Shown: in pieces, positions 56,067 to 64,000 of the stretch
How positions within the stretch are numbered: the stretch's first letter is position 1
Layout of the letters: each line of letters begins with the position of its first letter
Source: Rothia similimucilaginosa
GTDB taxonomy: Bacteria; Actinomycetota; Actinomycetes; Actinomycetales; Micrococcaceae
Assembly (NCBI RefSeq): GCF_029850875.1
Contig: NZ_JAOVAM010000005.1
Coordinates: 1-64,000, forward strand
Reading direction: 5' to 3'
DNA length: 64,000 nucleotides
Notes under the pieces: generated by a model
Databases searched by the model: none
Told to the model about the DNA's origin: nothing
What the model saw: only the letters and a program-made list of their open reading frames with translations
Program-made: the position numbers and the translations under genes

Positions 56067-57013
56067 TAGCTTTTCTCGCCTTCTACCGCACCGTTCTGTG
56101 TTTCTCGGGAGGCAGTAAGTCGGCGCGCGCGAGCCTGGCGCACCGTCTGTTCATCCAGCAGACCGGCAACGGAGCGGCTCACGAAGGAGCGCACAAAATC
56201 ATCGGCGGGACTGTAGAGAATCTCTTCGGGAGTACCGAACTGTGCGAGGCGACCACCCTCCGCGAAGACAGCGATTGTATCGCCGAGCAGGAGCGCCTCA
56301 TCAATGTCGTGGGTAACGAACACGATCGTCTTGGCGAGTCGATTCTGCAGGCGCAATAGCTCTTTCTGCAGATCGGTACGCACCACCGGATCCACCGCGG
56401 AGAACGGCTCGTCCATCAGCAGGATGGGCGCATCAGCTGCGAGAGCACGCGCCACACCAACACGTTGCACCTGACCGCCCGAAAGCTGGGAGGGGTAGCG
56501 CTTCGCATACGAAGAATCCAGACCGACCACATCGAGCAGTTCGAGGGCACGTACCTGCGCCTCCTTACGGGAGTCGCCGAGCAGACGCGGTACGGTGGCA
56601 ATATTCTGCGCGACGGTGCGGTGCGGCATGAGTCCACCCTGCTGCATCACGTAGCCTATGCCGCGGCGTAGCTCGTAGGGGTTCTTCTCGTGCACGTTCA
56701 CACCGTCAATGGTGATGGTTCCGTTATTGGGCTCCACCATGCGGTTAATCATGCGTAGACTAGTGGTTTTACCGCATCCGGAGGGTCCGACGAATACGGT
56801 AATCTGACCGGCGGGAATGTGCAGGTTCAGGTTCTGCAGCACCGTGGTGGGTTCACCGGTTCGGCTCAGGTAGCTCTTGGTGATGTTGTCGAAGTGGATT
56901 CCACCCGCCTGAGCGGTGGCGGCAGCAGCATTTTTTACCCAGGGAATTTGGGGCGAGCTTGGAATCTGAGGTGAGCTCTCCGGAGGCTGAGCGCTGGGAT
57001 TCTGAGCGGTCAT
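56066..57013 (-). CDS. Compatible-solute ABC transporter ATP-binding protein
   Basis: 315-aa ATPase, first gene of the operon. Walker A is VGPSGCGKTTSL, the Q-loop is VMQQGGLMPHRTV, the signature is LSGGQVQRVGVARAL, Walker B is ILLMDEPFSAVDP and the switch is VTHDIDEAL. It begins with a Pro/Ser/Gln-rich segment of about 35 residues. OpuCA-type proteins often end with CBS domains that sense ionic strength; here the C-terminus is too short for a CBS pair, so osmotic gating, if any, works differently. Confidence 0.92.
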   Translation of the reverse strand: MTAQNPSAQPPESSPQIPSSPQIPWVKNAAAATAQAGGIHFDNITKSYLSRTGEPTTVLQNLNLHIPAGQITVFVGPSGCGKTTSLRMINRMVEPNNGTITIDGVNVHEKNPYELRRGIGYVMQQGGLMPHRTVAQNIATVPRLLGDSRKEAQVRALELLDVVGLDSSYAKRYPSQLSGGQVQRVGVARALAADAPILLMDEPFSAVDPVVRTDLQKELLRLQNRLAKTIVFVTHDIDEALLLGDTIAVFAEGGRLAQFGTPEEILYSPADDFVRSFVSRSVAGLLDEQTVRQARARRLTASRETQNGAVEGEKS

Positions 57014-57152
57014 GGGTGTGGCAATCCTTTCTGCAGCCTGGTGTTACAGCCCAATTTTACAACCCGGTGCGTGCACCGTTCCCGCAGAAATATTTGAATC
57101 AGTTTTCTGCGAAAGCTATCTAGAATGAGCATGACATTGTTTCCGCATACAC

Positions 57153-57196
57153 AAAGGCGGCACCTCAGGGTTTTATTCCCAAGATGCCGCCTTTTT
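57153..57196. terminator. Terminator after the tRNA genes
   Basis: AAAGGCGGCA pairs with TGCCGCCTTT with an inner GGG/CCC stem and T-run; it lies downstream of the tRNA genes on the minus strand. Confidence 0.85.
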
Positions 57197-57277
57197 GACA
57201 GGTTTGCAGTATTTGCAACCGCAAAGTTTTTTAAAAACAAAACCCGCCCCACTGTAGAAGCCTGGAGGCGGATTTCG

Positions 57278-57350
57278 TGGCTCCGACCGGCGTCGATCCG
57301 GTGACCTTACGATTTTCAGTCGTACGCTCTACCAACTGAGCTACAGAGCC
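57278..57350 (-). tRNA. tRNA-Phe (GAA)
   Basis: 73 nt, cloverleaf. The acceptor is GGCTCTG with CGGAGCC, the anticodon stem TACGA/TCGTA holds loop CTGAAAA with anticodon GAA, and the T-arm is CGGATCGACGCCG. CCA is not encoded. Confidence 0.95.
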
Positions 57351-57424
57351 TTGCGTATTTACTTTTAGATACGCAATGACCGCGTCTTCGGATGATGAAT
57401 CATCTGAACTTACGCGGCCAGAGC

Positions 57425-57498
57425 GACCCCGACGGGACTTGAACCCGCGACCTCCGCCGTGACAGGGCGGCGCGCTAACCAACTGCGCTACGGGGCCT
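57425..57498 (-). tRNA. tRNA-Asp (GTC)
   Basis: 74 nt. The acceptor is GGCCCCG with CGGGGTC, the anticodon stem CCGCC/GGCGG holds loop CTGTCAC with anticodon GTC, and the T-arm is GCGGGTTCAAGTCCCGT. Discriminator G, as expected for Asp. Confidence 0.95.
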
Positions 57499-57566
57499 TG
57501 TTGGAATCAACAGAAGTAAATTCTATATCATCAAACTTGGCTTTGCAAAATCGTGAGATTTGCAAG

Positions 57567-57639
57567 TACCCCCAACGGGATTTGAACCCGTGCTACCGCC
57601 GTGAAAGGGCGGCGTCCTAGGCCGCTAGACGATGGGGGC
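57567..57639 (-). tRNA. tRNA-Glu (TTC)
   Basis: 73 nt. The acceptor is GCCCCCA with TGGGGGT, the anticodon stem CCGCC/GGCGG holds loop CTTTCAC with anticodon TTC, and the T-arm is CACGGGTTCAAATCCCGT. It is the first of three tRNA genes transcribed Glu-Asp-Phe. Confidence 0.95.
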
Positions 57640-58677
57640 CTAGTCGATCGAACAGGTTCAGTTTTCTTCATCCCGTCGTTCGAACCTCCACTAGTCTATG
57701 ACAGGTTCGCGGAGGCATGCAAACCGTTTTTTCAATTTTGCCCGATTTTGACCCCTATTTTTAATCGTTTATAGCCTGGCACATATGCGTTTAAGCTTAT
57801 CAATGAGGATTCAGAAAAACTTCAAAAAATTTTAAAATTTCTTCACAACACCCCATATCAGGGACTTTTGGAGAGGTTTTAGCGGCTTTTGGGTGCCCAT
57901 AGAGGCTCTGAGAAAGCCTTATTATTTACCCTGATCCACACTAATTTCTACGGATCTTCTTCAGACTCTTCCAAAATTTTGTTTCTCAGAGAGCCCGAAG
58001 GGAATCCAAAGATGCTTTAGACACCCCCTCACATGAGCTCCGGGAGTTAGTTTTCCACCCCGCACTCACCTCACGGCAGCCTAAAACAGCAGAAAATATC
58101 TCCATAAAAAAATTCAGTTGTTTCTGGGGTGCCTGCATAAGGTGCACGAGCAAGCACTGCCCAGCCAGTACTACCCGGAGTGCGAAAACTGCAGAAGAGT
58201 GCACAGCAGATTCCACGATACATCTCCAGTAGATCCTGCGACACATCTTTCAGCTGCATCTTTCAGCGAGACTCACCCCAGCTTCATCCAATCCCCCCGA
58301 GCCCATAAAAATGTGCCTCGTAAAGCAATCACCCCCGCAGAGTGCACCTATATGAAAATGTTAACTCCAGGGAATACAATAAACCGGCTTGTCAGATACA
58401 TATTTTTCTCTCTGTGCAGATATTTGCACAATAATGACGACATAGAAATATAAAGATTTGATAAACCTCTGGCGATTGACAAGGAGAGATGAAATCCAGC
58501 TGAAAATACCCCTGAATTGGCTTGAAGCCCCATCTTTGAGCACCGTAGTATAGAGGGCGTGAGGTCACTTCCGGACCTTGCACGGGGCCGCTTCCGGGCC
58601 CCAGACGTAGAGTTACCGCACATTACAGTACCGATAAACCGGATAGAGATCCAAAGGGGGATCCAGTATCCGCAACG
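57640..58677. other. AT-rich region without credible genes next to the tRNA cluster
   Basis: About 1 kb of visibly lower GC, with short open frames on both strands that lack ribosome sites, family motifs or consistent codon use. It contains the promoter region of the tRNA genes near 57650-57720. The base composition and position beside tRNA genes suggest a decayed or acquired segment, but I see no integrase, att repeat or insertion sequence. Confidence 0.6.
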
Positions 58678-59250
58678 ATGAACCGCGCACGGCACTCCAT
58701 GCACTTGGCATAGGTACCACAACCGTCGCTCTCGTCTGTGCGGTTGCACCCGCAGCACAGGCACAGCAGATGGCACACCTGCAGAAGGCAATGACTGCTG
58801 ACCAGCAGCTCAAACTAATTCTGTGCCGCCTAGAGCATGTTCCTGCCTGTTTGAAGTATGCGAAGCCTGGATCCTCCAACCGCGGTAATAGCGGCATCGA
58901 GAGCGCACTGGGCAACCTGGCCACCGTCCAGGGCGCTGACGCAGGCCGTCAGATTGCAAGCGCCAAGGCCACTGTCCGCAAGTCTGATGGACGTGCCCAC
59001 GCAGCCCTCTCCCCTCCCCCTTTGTGTTATTGCCTGCGTTATCAGTATTGCAAAGTTTGTCATTCAGCTGGGTATCGCCATTTACAAGCTTATTAGCGCA
59101 CTCGTTAACGCCTTCAAGCAGTGGAAGACCTTCAAGAACATCGTGAAAGCTTTCATTTCTGGTGAGACTCGCAAGAAGCTGGGTACCGAAACTGAAACCA
59201 TACTCAAGGTCATTTTGGGCATTGAAGACGTCCTCAAAAAGTGTGTATAG
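58678..59250 (+). pseudogene. Broken gene for a small secreted protein
   Basis: Joining three frame segments gives one sensible protein of about 190 aa. ATG 58678 starts MNRARHSMHLA, then stops. One frame over, a secretion signal core (TTTVALVCAVAPAAQA) runs into a mature part (QLKLILCRLEHVPACLKYAKPG, described in two pieces). After a C-rich stretch at 59010-59023, the first frame resumes with CVIACVISIAKFVIQLGIAI, then a lysine-rich helical tail ending DVLKKCV. Two compensating single-base indels would restore it; the second lies in a C5 run. I do not recognise the family. The hydrophobic-cationic tail recalls membrane-active peptides, which is speculation. Confidence 0.5.
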
Positions 59251-59414
59251 TCTACACACCGTACGGCCATGCACTTGTTGAGAGAGCTAATCTGGTGTTT
59301 CTTTAGCTTTCGAGACCCCGTTAAAGGGGTACGCTGCACGTGGATTCTGCGTGGGCTCGCTGCGCGTCCGGGGTAGCCGGAGAGTATGTCCTCGAGTGTC
59401 TTCGGCACCTACCC

Positions 59415-59454
59415 AACCCACCCACATGACCTCATGATACGGGGTGGGTTTCTT
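59415..59454 (+). terminator. Hairpin with T-run
   Basis: AACCCACCC pairs with GGGTGGGTT across a 17-nt loop, followed by TCTTTAA; it may end the transcript of the broken secreted-protein gene. Confidence 0.65.
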
Positions 59455-59510
59455 TAACCGCTCTTTCAGGCGAACGCTTCTCGATCTTTCCCCCTGACGT
59501 CCCCCCCCCA

Positions 59511-59519
59511 TCTCCTTGT
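59511..59519. repeat. Nine-base C tract
   Basis: An uninterrupted C9 run in non-coding DNA between two terminators; the second of two C9 runs in the window. Confidence 0.8.
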
Positions 59520-59546
59520 ATATAGAGTCTCCTTATATATAGACAA

Positions 59547-59585
59547 AAATCGACCCCGCACCGACTAACGGTACGGGGTCGATTT
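59547..59585. terminator. Terminator after ferredoxin-NADP reductase
   Basis: AAATCGACCCCG pairs with CGGGGTCGATTT, with an inner ACCG/CGGT stem; A and T runs flank it. Confidence 0.92.
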
Positions 59586-59613
59586 CTATGCTCTAACGTA
59601 CTACACGTATGGA

Positions 59614-61017
59614 TTACTCACCGCGGGAGATGTTGATCATCTCGTCACGGTCCACGACCTTCACACGGGCGCGAGGCTCACCGGCTGCATCCTTAGATGC
59701 TGCGCCCAGTGCCTTCTCGTGATCATCCAGGCGGTGCCAGCCTTCCCAAGTGGTGTACTTGATGCCCTTAGAATCCAGGTATGCGCTGAATGCCTCTGCC
59801 TCCGGCTCGGGTGCGGTGTAGAGGTTCTCGCGATCCTCGAGCAGGTGGGTGATGGTCTCGAGTGCGTCAGACTTGGTGGAGCCAATCAGGCCGACGGGGC
59901 CGCGCTTAATCCAACCGGATGCGTACAGGCCGGGAACGATCTCGCCGTTCTCGTCCACGACGCGACCCTCAACGTTAGTGGTGACGCCGCGCTTGTCGTC
60001 GTAACCGATTTCGGGCAGTTCGGAACCGAAGTAACCGATTGCACGGTAGACAGCCTGTACGGGGTAGTCCACGTACTCGCCGGTGCCGACAATGCCGCCG
60101 TTGCCGTCGAGCTTGTTGCGCTCCATGCGCAGGCCCACGACCTTGCCGTCTTCGCCGAGGATCTCGTGCGGGGACTGCAGGAAGTGCAGGTGCAGGCGGC
60201 GGGATGCGGTCTGCTCGTTGGTCTTCTGGTCTTCCAGCCAGCCACGCAGGGTCTTCATCATAACCTTGGTCTGTGCGTTCTTCTCCATTGCTTCTTCGGA
60301 AGCCTCGTCAAATTGGAAGTCCTCTTCGTACAGGACGATATCCACGTCGCGGGAGTGTGCGAGTTCGCGCAGCTCAAGCGGGGTGAACTTCATCTGTGCG
60401 GGGCCGCGGCGACCGAAGACGTGCACGTCAGTTACGGGGGAAGCCTTCAGGCCCTCGTAGACGTTGTCGGGGATTTCGGTGACGAGCAGGTCGTCAGCGT
60501 GCTTGGAGAGGATGCGGGAGACGTCCAGGGCGACGTTACCGTTACCGAGCACTGCAACCTGCTCAGCTTCGAGCGGCCAGGTGCGGGGGTAGTCGGGGTG
60601 GCCGTCGTACCAGGAGACAAAGTCTGCTGCGCCGTAGGAGCCGTCCAGGTCGATGCCCTTAATATTCAGGGGTGCATCGAAAATCGCGCCGGTTGCGAAA
60701 ATGATGGCGTCGTAGTGTTCACGCAGGTCGGCGAGGGTCAGGTCCTTGCCGTATTCGACATTGCCGAAGAAACGGATGTCGCCGCGGTCCAGGACCTTAT
60801 GCAGTGCGGTAATGATGCCCTTGATGCGGGGGTGATCCGGTGCCACACCGTAACGAATCAGGCCGAAGGGGGCGGGGTAGCGGTCGAAGATGTCGATGGC
60901 GACCTCGACGGCGCCGGTGCGGACCTCTTCAGACTTGGTGAGGATGTCGGCGGTGTAAATACCGGCAGGACCTGCACCAATAACGGCGACGCGCAGGGGG
61001 CGTGCTGCTTCAGACAC
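59614..61017 (-). CDS. fprA: Ferredoxin/adrenodoxin-type NADP+ reductase (FprA-like)
   Basis: 467-aa flavoprotein that passes electrons between NADPH and ferredoxin. The FAD-binding motif is AVIGAGPAGIYTADIL near residue 11, the NADP-binding motif is VLGNGNVALDVSRIL near 155, and the adrenodoxin-reductase signature runs DRYPAPFGLIRYGVAPDHP. GTG 61017 is chosen for AAAGGAAG 7 bp upstream; the longer in-frame start lacks a ribosome site. It is a plausible electron source for the haem oxygenase at 10.9 kb, by analogy only. Confidence 0.94.
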   Translation of the reverse strand: MSEAARPLRVAVIGAGPAGIYTADILTKSEEVRTGAVEVAIDIFDRYPAPFGLIRYGVAPDHPRIKGIITALHKVLDRGDIRFFGNVEYGKDLTLADLREHYDAIIFATGAIFDAPLNIKGIDLDGSYGAADFVSWYDGHPDYPRTWPLEAEQVAVLGNGNVALDVSRILSKHADDLLVTEIPDNVYEGLKASPVTDVHVFGRRGPAQMKFTPLELRELAHSRDVDIVLYEEDFQFDEASEEAMEKNAQTKVMMKTLRGWLEDQKTNEQTASRRLHLHFLQSPHEILGEDGKVVGLRMERNKLDGNGGIVGTGEYVDYPVQAVYRAIGYFGSELPEIGYDDKRGVTTNVEGRVVDENGEIVPGLYASGWIKRGPVGLIGSTKSDALETITHLLEDRENLYTAPEPEAEAFSAYLDSKGIKYTTWEGWHRLDDHEKALGAASKDAAGEPRARVKVVDRDEMINISRGE

Positions 61018-61178
61018 GAAAATCTTCCTTTCGAAGTTCACCATCCGACGCCCGGTGCGGCGCAAACAGACGGTGAGCTTAGTGTTCACTTCTTGCCTAT
61101 TTTACCGGGGATTGACCGGTGTTCGGGGGCTTATAATGCTTTCGCATGCGACCCGAGACAAAGACTAAGGTTCGACCA

Positions 61179-61544
61179 CTAGGAGGCGGGCACCGCCTCA
61201 AAGGCCACAACCAGTTCGTCGCGCTCACCGAAGCGGACCAGGTGGCGGTCCAGCACATCCGCCAGGCCAGTGGCCAACTCGTCGCTTTCGGCGCGTACCT
61301 CCATGATGAGGGCGCCTTCGGTTTCACGCAGATCGCCGTAGCCACGGAAAATGCCATCGCGGTTGAAAGTGAGGCGCAGACCGTCGGGCAGTTCTGCGGT
61401 GCCGAGCTTGCGGCCCATGTGAGAGCCGAGCTGCTTGATGTATCGGGCGGGGCGGTCGGTTGCTACGATGGCGCGCTGGCGTACCGGCAGGGATTCCGCA
61501 ACGGGGTAGTTCTCAGCGGTGTTTTCTTGGGGAGTTTCAGTCAC
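61179..61544 (-). CDS. DUF2218 family protein
   Basis: 121-aa cytoplasmic protein with the DUF2218 pattern: ATDRPARYIKQLGSHMGRK, then LTFNRDGIFRGYGDL, and a C-terminal acidic/hydrophobic stretch. DUF2218 genes commonly sit near siderophore-interacting reductases and iron uptake genes in actinobacteria, and the iron-box-like site 110 bp upstream fits that. The GTG start follows AAGGAG. Function unknown. Confidence 0.85.
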   Translation of the reverse strand: MTETPQENTAENYPVAESLPVRQRAIVATDRPARYIKQLGSHMGRKLGTAELPDGLRLTFNRDGIFRGYGDLRETEGALIMEVRAESDELATGLADVLDRHLVRFGERDELVVAFEAVPAS

Positions 61545-61653
61545 GGTGGGCTCCTTCTCATCTATGCCGAATTCTCATCTATTCCGGAAAAGGCTCACCA
61601 CACGGAACCTGGCATCCGGCGACGCATTGTTTCACCTCGAATATAGCAGGAAC

Positions 61654-61672
61654 TTAGGGTTCGCTAACCTAA
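61654..61672. promoter_or_regulatory. DtxR/IdeR-like iron box upstream of the DUF2218 gene
   Basis: TTAGGGTTCGCTAACCTAA matches the DtxR/IdeR consensus TTAGGTTAGCCTAACCTAA at 15 of 19 positions, with the outer arms intact. Iron-dependent repression of the downstream gene is the likely role. Confidence 0.7.
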
Positions 61673-61725
61673 TATGTCATCGTTGTTCGCGTAGGGGCGA
61701 TAAACAACCACCGTTCTTTACACGC

Positions 61726-62175
61726 CTACCTCTTGAGCTTAATCTCAGCAGCAGCACCCAAATGTGCCGAAGTCACCGCATCATTCAAACGCTTAAAATC
61801 CGACCGGTCAGTGTACGTAATCGTCAAAACAGCCTTCTGCCCATCGCACAGAAGCGTCTGAGAGAATTCAACATTCTTCGCAGCCGAACGAATAGCATTA
61901 AGCTCTTCAGTCCGCGCAAGAGCTTGCTGTACATCCTCCGGCGAAGAAGCTGTTGCACAAGCTGGTGTAGTGGTCGAATACTCATTCAGCCATGGCTCAA
62001 AAGCTCCACCCCAGTACAGACCCAGAAGAGCGCCAACAAACACCACGCAAGATACTAGAACGCCCACCACTTTTCGCGGCAGATGCCGCAATCCATTCTT
62101 TTGAGGGGCATCGCTTCCTGAATTTTCCGGCACACGATCATACTCATCACGAGCTAGGGGGCTCCTGGTCGTCAT
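61726..62175 (-). CDS. Single-pass membrane protein of the ABC exporter unit
   Basis: 149 aa. A basic cytoplasmic N-terminus (LRHLPRKVV) is followed by one membrane segment (VVGVLVSCVVFVGALLGLYW) and an extracellular part with two cysteines. No known domain. Its ATG overlaps the ATPase stop by 4 bp (ATGA), so it is translated with the transporter. It may be an accessory, adaptor or immunity-type protein; this is inference. Confidence 0.75.
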   Translation of the reverse strand: MTTRSPLARDEYDRVPENSGSDAPQKNGLRHLPRKVVGVLVSCVVFVGALLGLYWGGAFEPWLNEYSTTTPACATASSPEDVQQALARTEELNAIRSAAKNVEFSQTLLCDGQKAVLTITYTDRSDFKRLNDAVTSAHLGAAAEIKLKR

Positions 62176-62918
62176 GATTCCTTCTCCTTCTGATGAGAAT
62201 TTACGCTTACATCCGCTAGTCCCGAATCGGGAATTCGGGTGGGGGCTTCAAGACGGCATAGCCTATCGCAGGCGGCCATCATATCTGCGTCGTGAGTCGC
62301 CACGATAACTGTGGCTCCACGCCGAGCAGCAGAGCTCAAAAGCTCAACAACCAATGCCCGGTTCTCAGCATCGAGACTTGCCGTCGGCTCATCCGCAAAA
62401 ATGTAGCGCACACCCTTATGGATTGCCCGAGCAATGCCCACTCTCTGCTTCTCACCACCACTCAGCAGGGCAGCCGAAGTACGCTCCTTCTCTTCAAGAC
62501 CAATGACGCTCAGAAGCTCGCGGCTCTCATCCGTAATACGAGCACGGCCAAAGGTCTTACGGTCAAGCAGAATATTCTCGATAACGCTCCATTCCTCAAT
62601 AATTCCGTAATCCTGAAATACGAAGGAAGCTTCATCAGCCCAGAATGCAAGACGTTCCTTCTCACGAGCACGTTCCATATGGCGGCCCCCGATAACCACC
62701 TCGCCCTCATGAGGTGGCATCAGCAGACCCAGAACATTCAAAAGCGTCGTCTTACCACATCCGCTCGGACCCACGATTCCGGTTACTTCCCCCGCATATG
62801 CCTCAAAGTGGGGACTCTGGAGAATGGGCTGCCCCTGCGCATACACCACAATATTGCGGGAGGCGATAGTTACCTCAGGATGTTCCGCATTGTTAGAAGG
62901 ATAAACAGTCTTTGTCAT
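62172..62918 (-). CDS. ABC transporter ATP-binding protein (LolD/MacB-like)
   Basis: 248 aa. Walker A is GPSGCGKTTLL, the Q-loop is FVFQDYGIIEEW, the signature is LSGGEKQRVGIARA, Walker B is YIFADEPTASLD and the switch His is in VATHDAD. The short type, paired with an FtsX-like permease, suggests export or membrane-protein release. The GIIEEWSVIENI stretch resembles ATPases of lactococcin-972-type bacteriocin loci, an alternative reading. AGGAGTGAACG precedes the ATG; it is 9 bp after the permease gene. Confidence 0.88.
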   Translation of the reverse strand: MTKTVYPSNNAEHPEVTIASRNIVVYAQGQPILQSPHFEAYAGEVTGIVGPSGCGKTTLLNVLGLLMPPHEGEVVIGGRHMERAREKERLAFWADEASFVFQDYGIIEEWSVIENILLDRKTFGRARITDESRELLSVIGLEEKERTSAALLSGGEKQRVGIARAIHKGVRYIFADEPTASLDAENRALVVELLSSAARRGATVIVATHDADMMAACDRLCRLEAPTRIPDSGLADVSVNSHQKEKES

Positions 62919-62927
62919 CGTTCACTC

Positions 62928-64000
62928 CTATACGTGACGACGGTGAACCGTCGCGGTGAAGATACGGTTAAAACTCAGTCTCAGCACCAACGCCAGAATA
63001 GTGCCGTACAACAGCGGCGCCGCCAACGCTGAAAAGGCGTACTCTGCTCCCTGCACCAGGAGAAGTACCAACGCCACAGCAGAGCAAAGGCCCACAATGC
63101 AGGCTTCCTTCAGAAGGTACCCACTAAAAATTGTTCTGAGAGGCAGACCAGCAGTACGTAAAACAAAATCATTACGAGCACGAGCCGCAAGAGTAATGTA
63201 CGTATTAATTGCTGTTCCGATAATGAGCGCCGCACAGAGAATTGCTAGGCCCACAAGATGCGCAACATACCGGTTACGTTCCAGCTGCGCGATGTAAAGG
63301 TGTTCCTCTCCCGCGCGGTCCACAGAAAGTAGGGTCTGCCCAATTTCCTCAGCGTTGTAGGCAGCCCGTACAGACGCAGGCTGAGAGACCATGATATTAC
63401 CGGTAGTCAAGGCCGCAGAAATAAAGGAAGGTTGTAGATTCTGCGTCGCCGATTCGGTTACCACAAGAACAGGCTTTTTATAGTTCAGAAGCCGTGAATC
63501 CTGAGAGCTCAAAGCAGGCACCTTTACCCCCGACGAGTTGGTTTTATCCTCCACAGTGAGCAGAGTAAATCCGCGATCCTCCCGGTCTTTCTAGTGGAAA
63601 GAATACTCTGCACGCAAAGACTGAGATCCAGAGAAATTGCTATCCTCAACGTTCTTGAACGACAAGCCAAGACGTTGCTGCAGAAGGTCCACATACGCGC
63701 GGTTCACCATAAGAGCGCCGTCGTATCCACTGCCTTCCAAACCCTTAACGTTTTCCAACGCATAGGACAGAAGAACACCGTTCCGTGATTCAAGAGAACC
63801 TAAAGCACGCACTGTGGCCTGGTCGTAGGAGGCGAGCGCCTGTTCATCGCGTATCGTCGCTTCGGGCACGTTCACTCGTAAGGTGTACTGGTCAGACAGG
63901 AGAGACCAGCCAGCCGCCGCGTCGCTCCTACCCAAACTCATTTGGGCGCTTGAGACCAGACCCGGAATAGTGCATGCCACTAAAACCACCACGGCATACT
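62928..64000 (-). pseudogene. ABC exporter permease interrupted by an in-frame amber codon, partial
   Basis: One reading frame runs from beyond the window end (first codons Tyr-Ala-Val-Val-Leu) to 62928, broken only by TAG at 63591-63593 between SLRAEYSFH and KDREDRGFTLLTV. The N-terminal side is an extracellular-type domain after one membrane segment; the C-terminal side has membrane segments VAHLVGLAILCAALIIGTA, KEACIVGLCSAVALVLLLV and ALAAPLLYGTILALVL, of FtsX/MacB style. It directly precedes the ATPase gene. Either the permease is inactive, the stop is read through, or a base is wrong. Confidence 0.6.

Larger units (their letters stand above)
59251..59613. other. Intergenic region after the broken secreted-protein gene
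   Basis: No credible gene. It contains a hairpin at 59415-59454, a nine-C run at 59511-59519, a repeated TATATAGA word (about 59520 and 59534) and the fprA terminator at 59547-59585. Confidence 0.5.

Noticed and set aside
58118-58453. Short open frame in the AT-rich region after the tRNA genes
   Set aside because: No ribosome site, no recognisable motif, low-complexity composition, and it is overlapped by equally long frames on the other strand.

Overview
The window looks like a piece of chromosome from an actinobacterium of the Micrococcaceae, most probably Rothia. This rests on moderately high GC, the ffs-dnaX-recR-lysC order, PurS/PurQ/PurL as separate subunits, an HtaA/HmuTUV haem system and Actinobacteria-type tRNA-Glu/Asp/Phe genes. 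The genus is an inference from protein style; I could not run a search.

Layout. 0-11 kb: housekeeping genes, namely the SRP RNA (minus strand, next to a duplicated repeat), dnaX, recR with a long acidic tail, lysC, an unassigned gene and the purS-purQ-purL operon. 10.8-17.4 kb: a haem-iron island with a haem oxygenase diverging from a cell-wall-anchored three-domain HtaA protein and the hmuT-hmuU-hmuV importer. 17.6-24 kb: a CtpE-like P-type ATPase, a PTS IIBCA sugar permease behind a BglG/LicT-type antitermination switch, and an unknown membrane protein.

24-41 kb: an oligopeptide ABC system on the minus strand. One operon, oppB-oppC-oppDF (the two ATPases fused), is followed by six paralogous family-5 peptide-binding lipoprotein genes. 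Each has its own leader and is followed by its own intrinsic terminator, so they look like six separate transcription units feeding one translocator.

41-57 kb: a DHA2 drug exporter with its TetR regulator, cardiolipin synthase, two small unknown genes, an RNase H-fold protein, an ABM-domain protein, a lipoprotein, ilvD, a trehalose-6-phosphate hydrolase and a four-gene OpuC/ProU-type compatible-solute importer.

57-64 kb: three tRNA genes (Glu, Asp, Phe), then about 1 kb of AT-rich DNA without credible genes, a broken gene for a small secreted protein, ferredoxin-NADP reductase, a DUF2218 gene behind a DtxR/IdeR-like iron box, and an ABC exporter whose permease gene has an in-frame amber stop and runs off the window end.

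The most notable features are the complete antitermination switch before the PTS gene, the six-fold binding-protein array, the paired palindromes in the haem island, the acidic RecR tail, and the broken genes near the right end. I saw no CRISPR array, insertion sequence or prophage.
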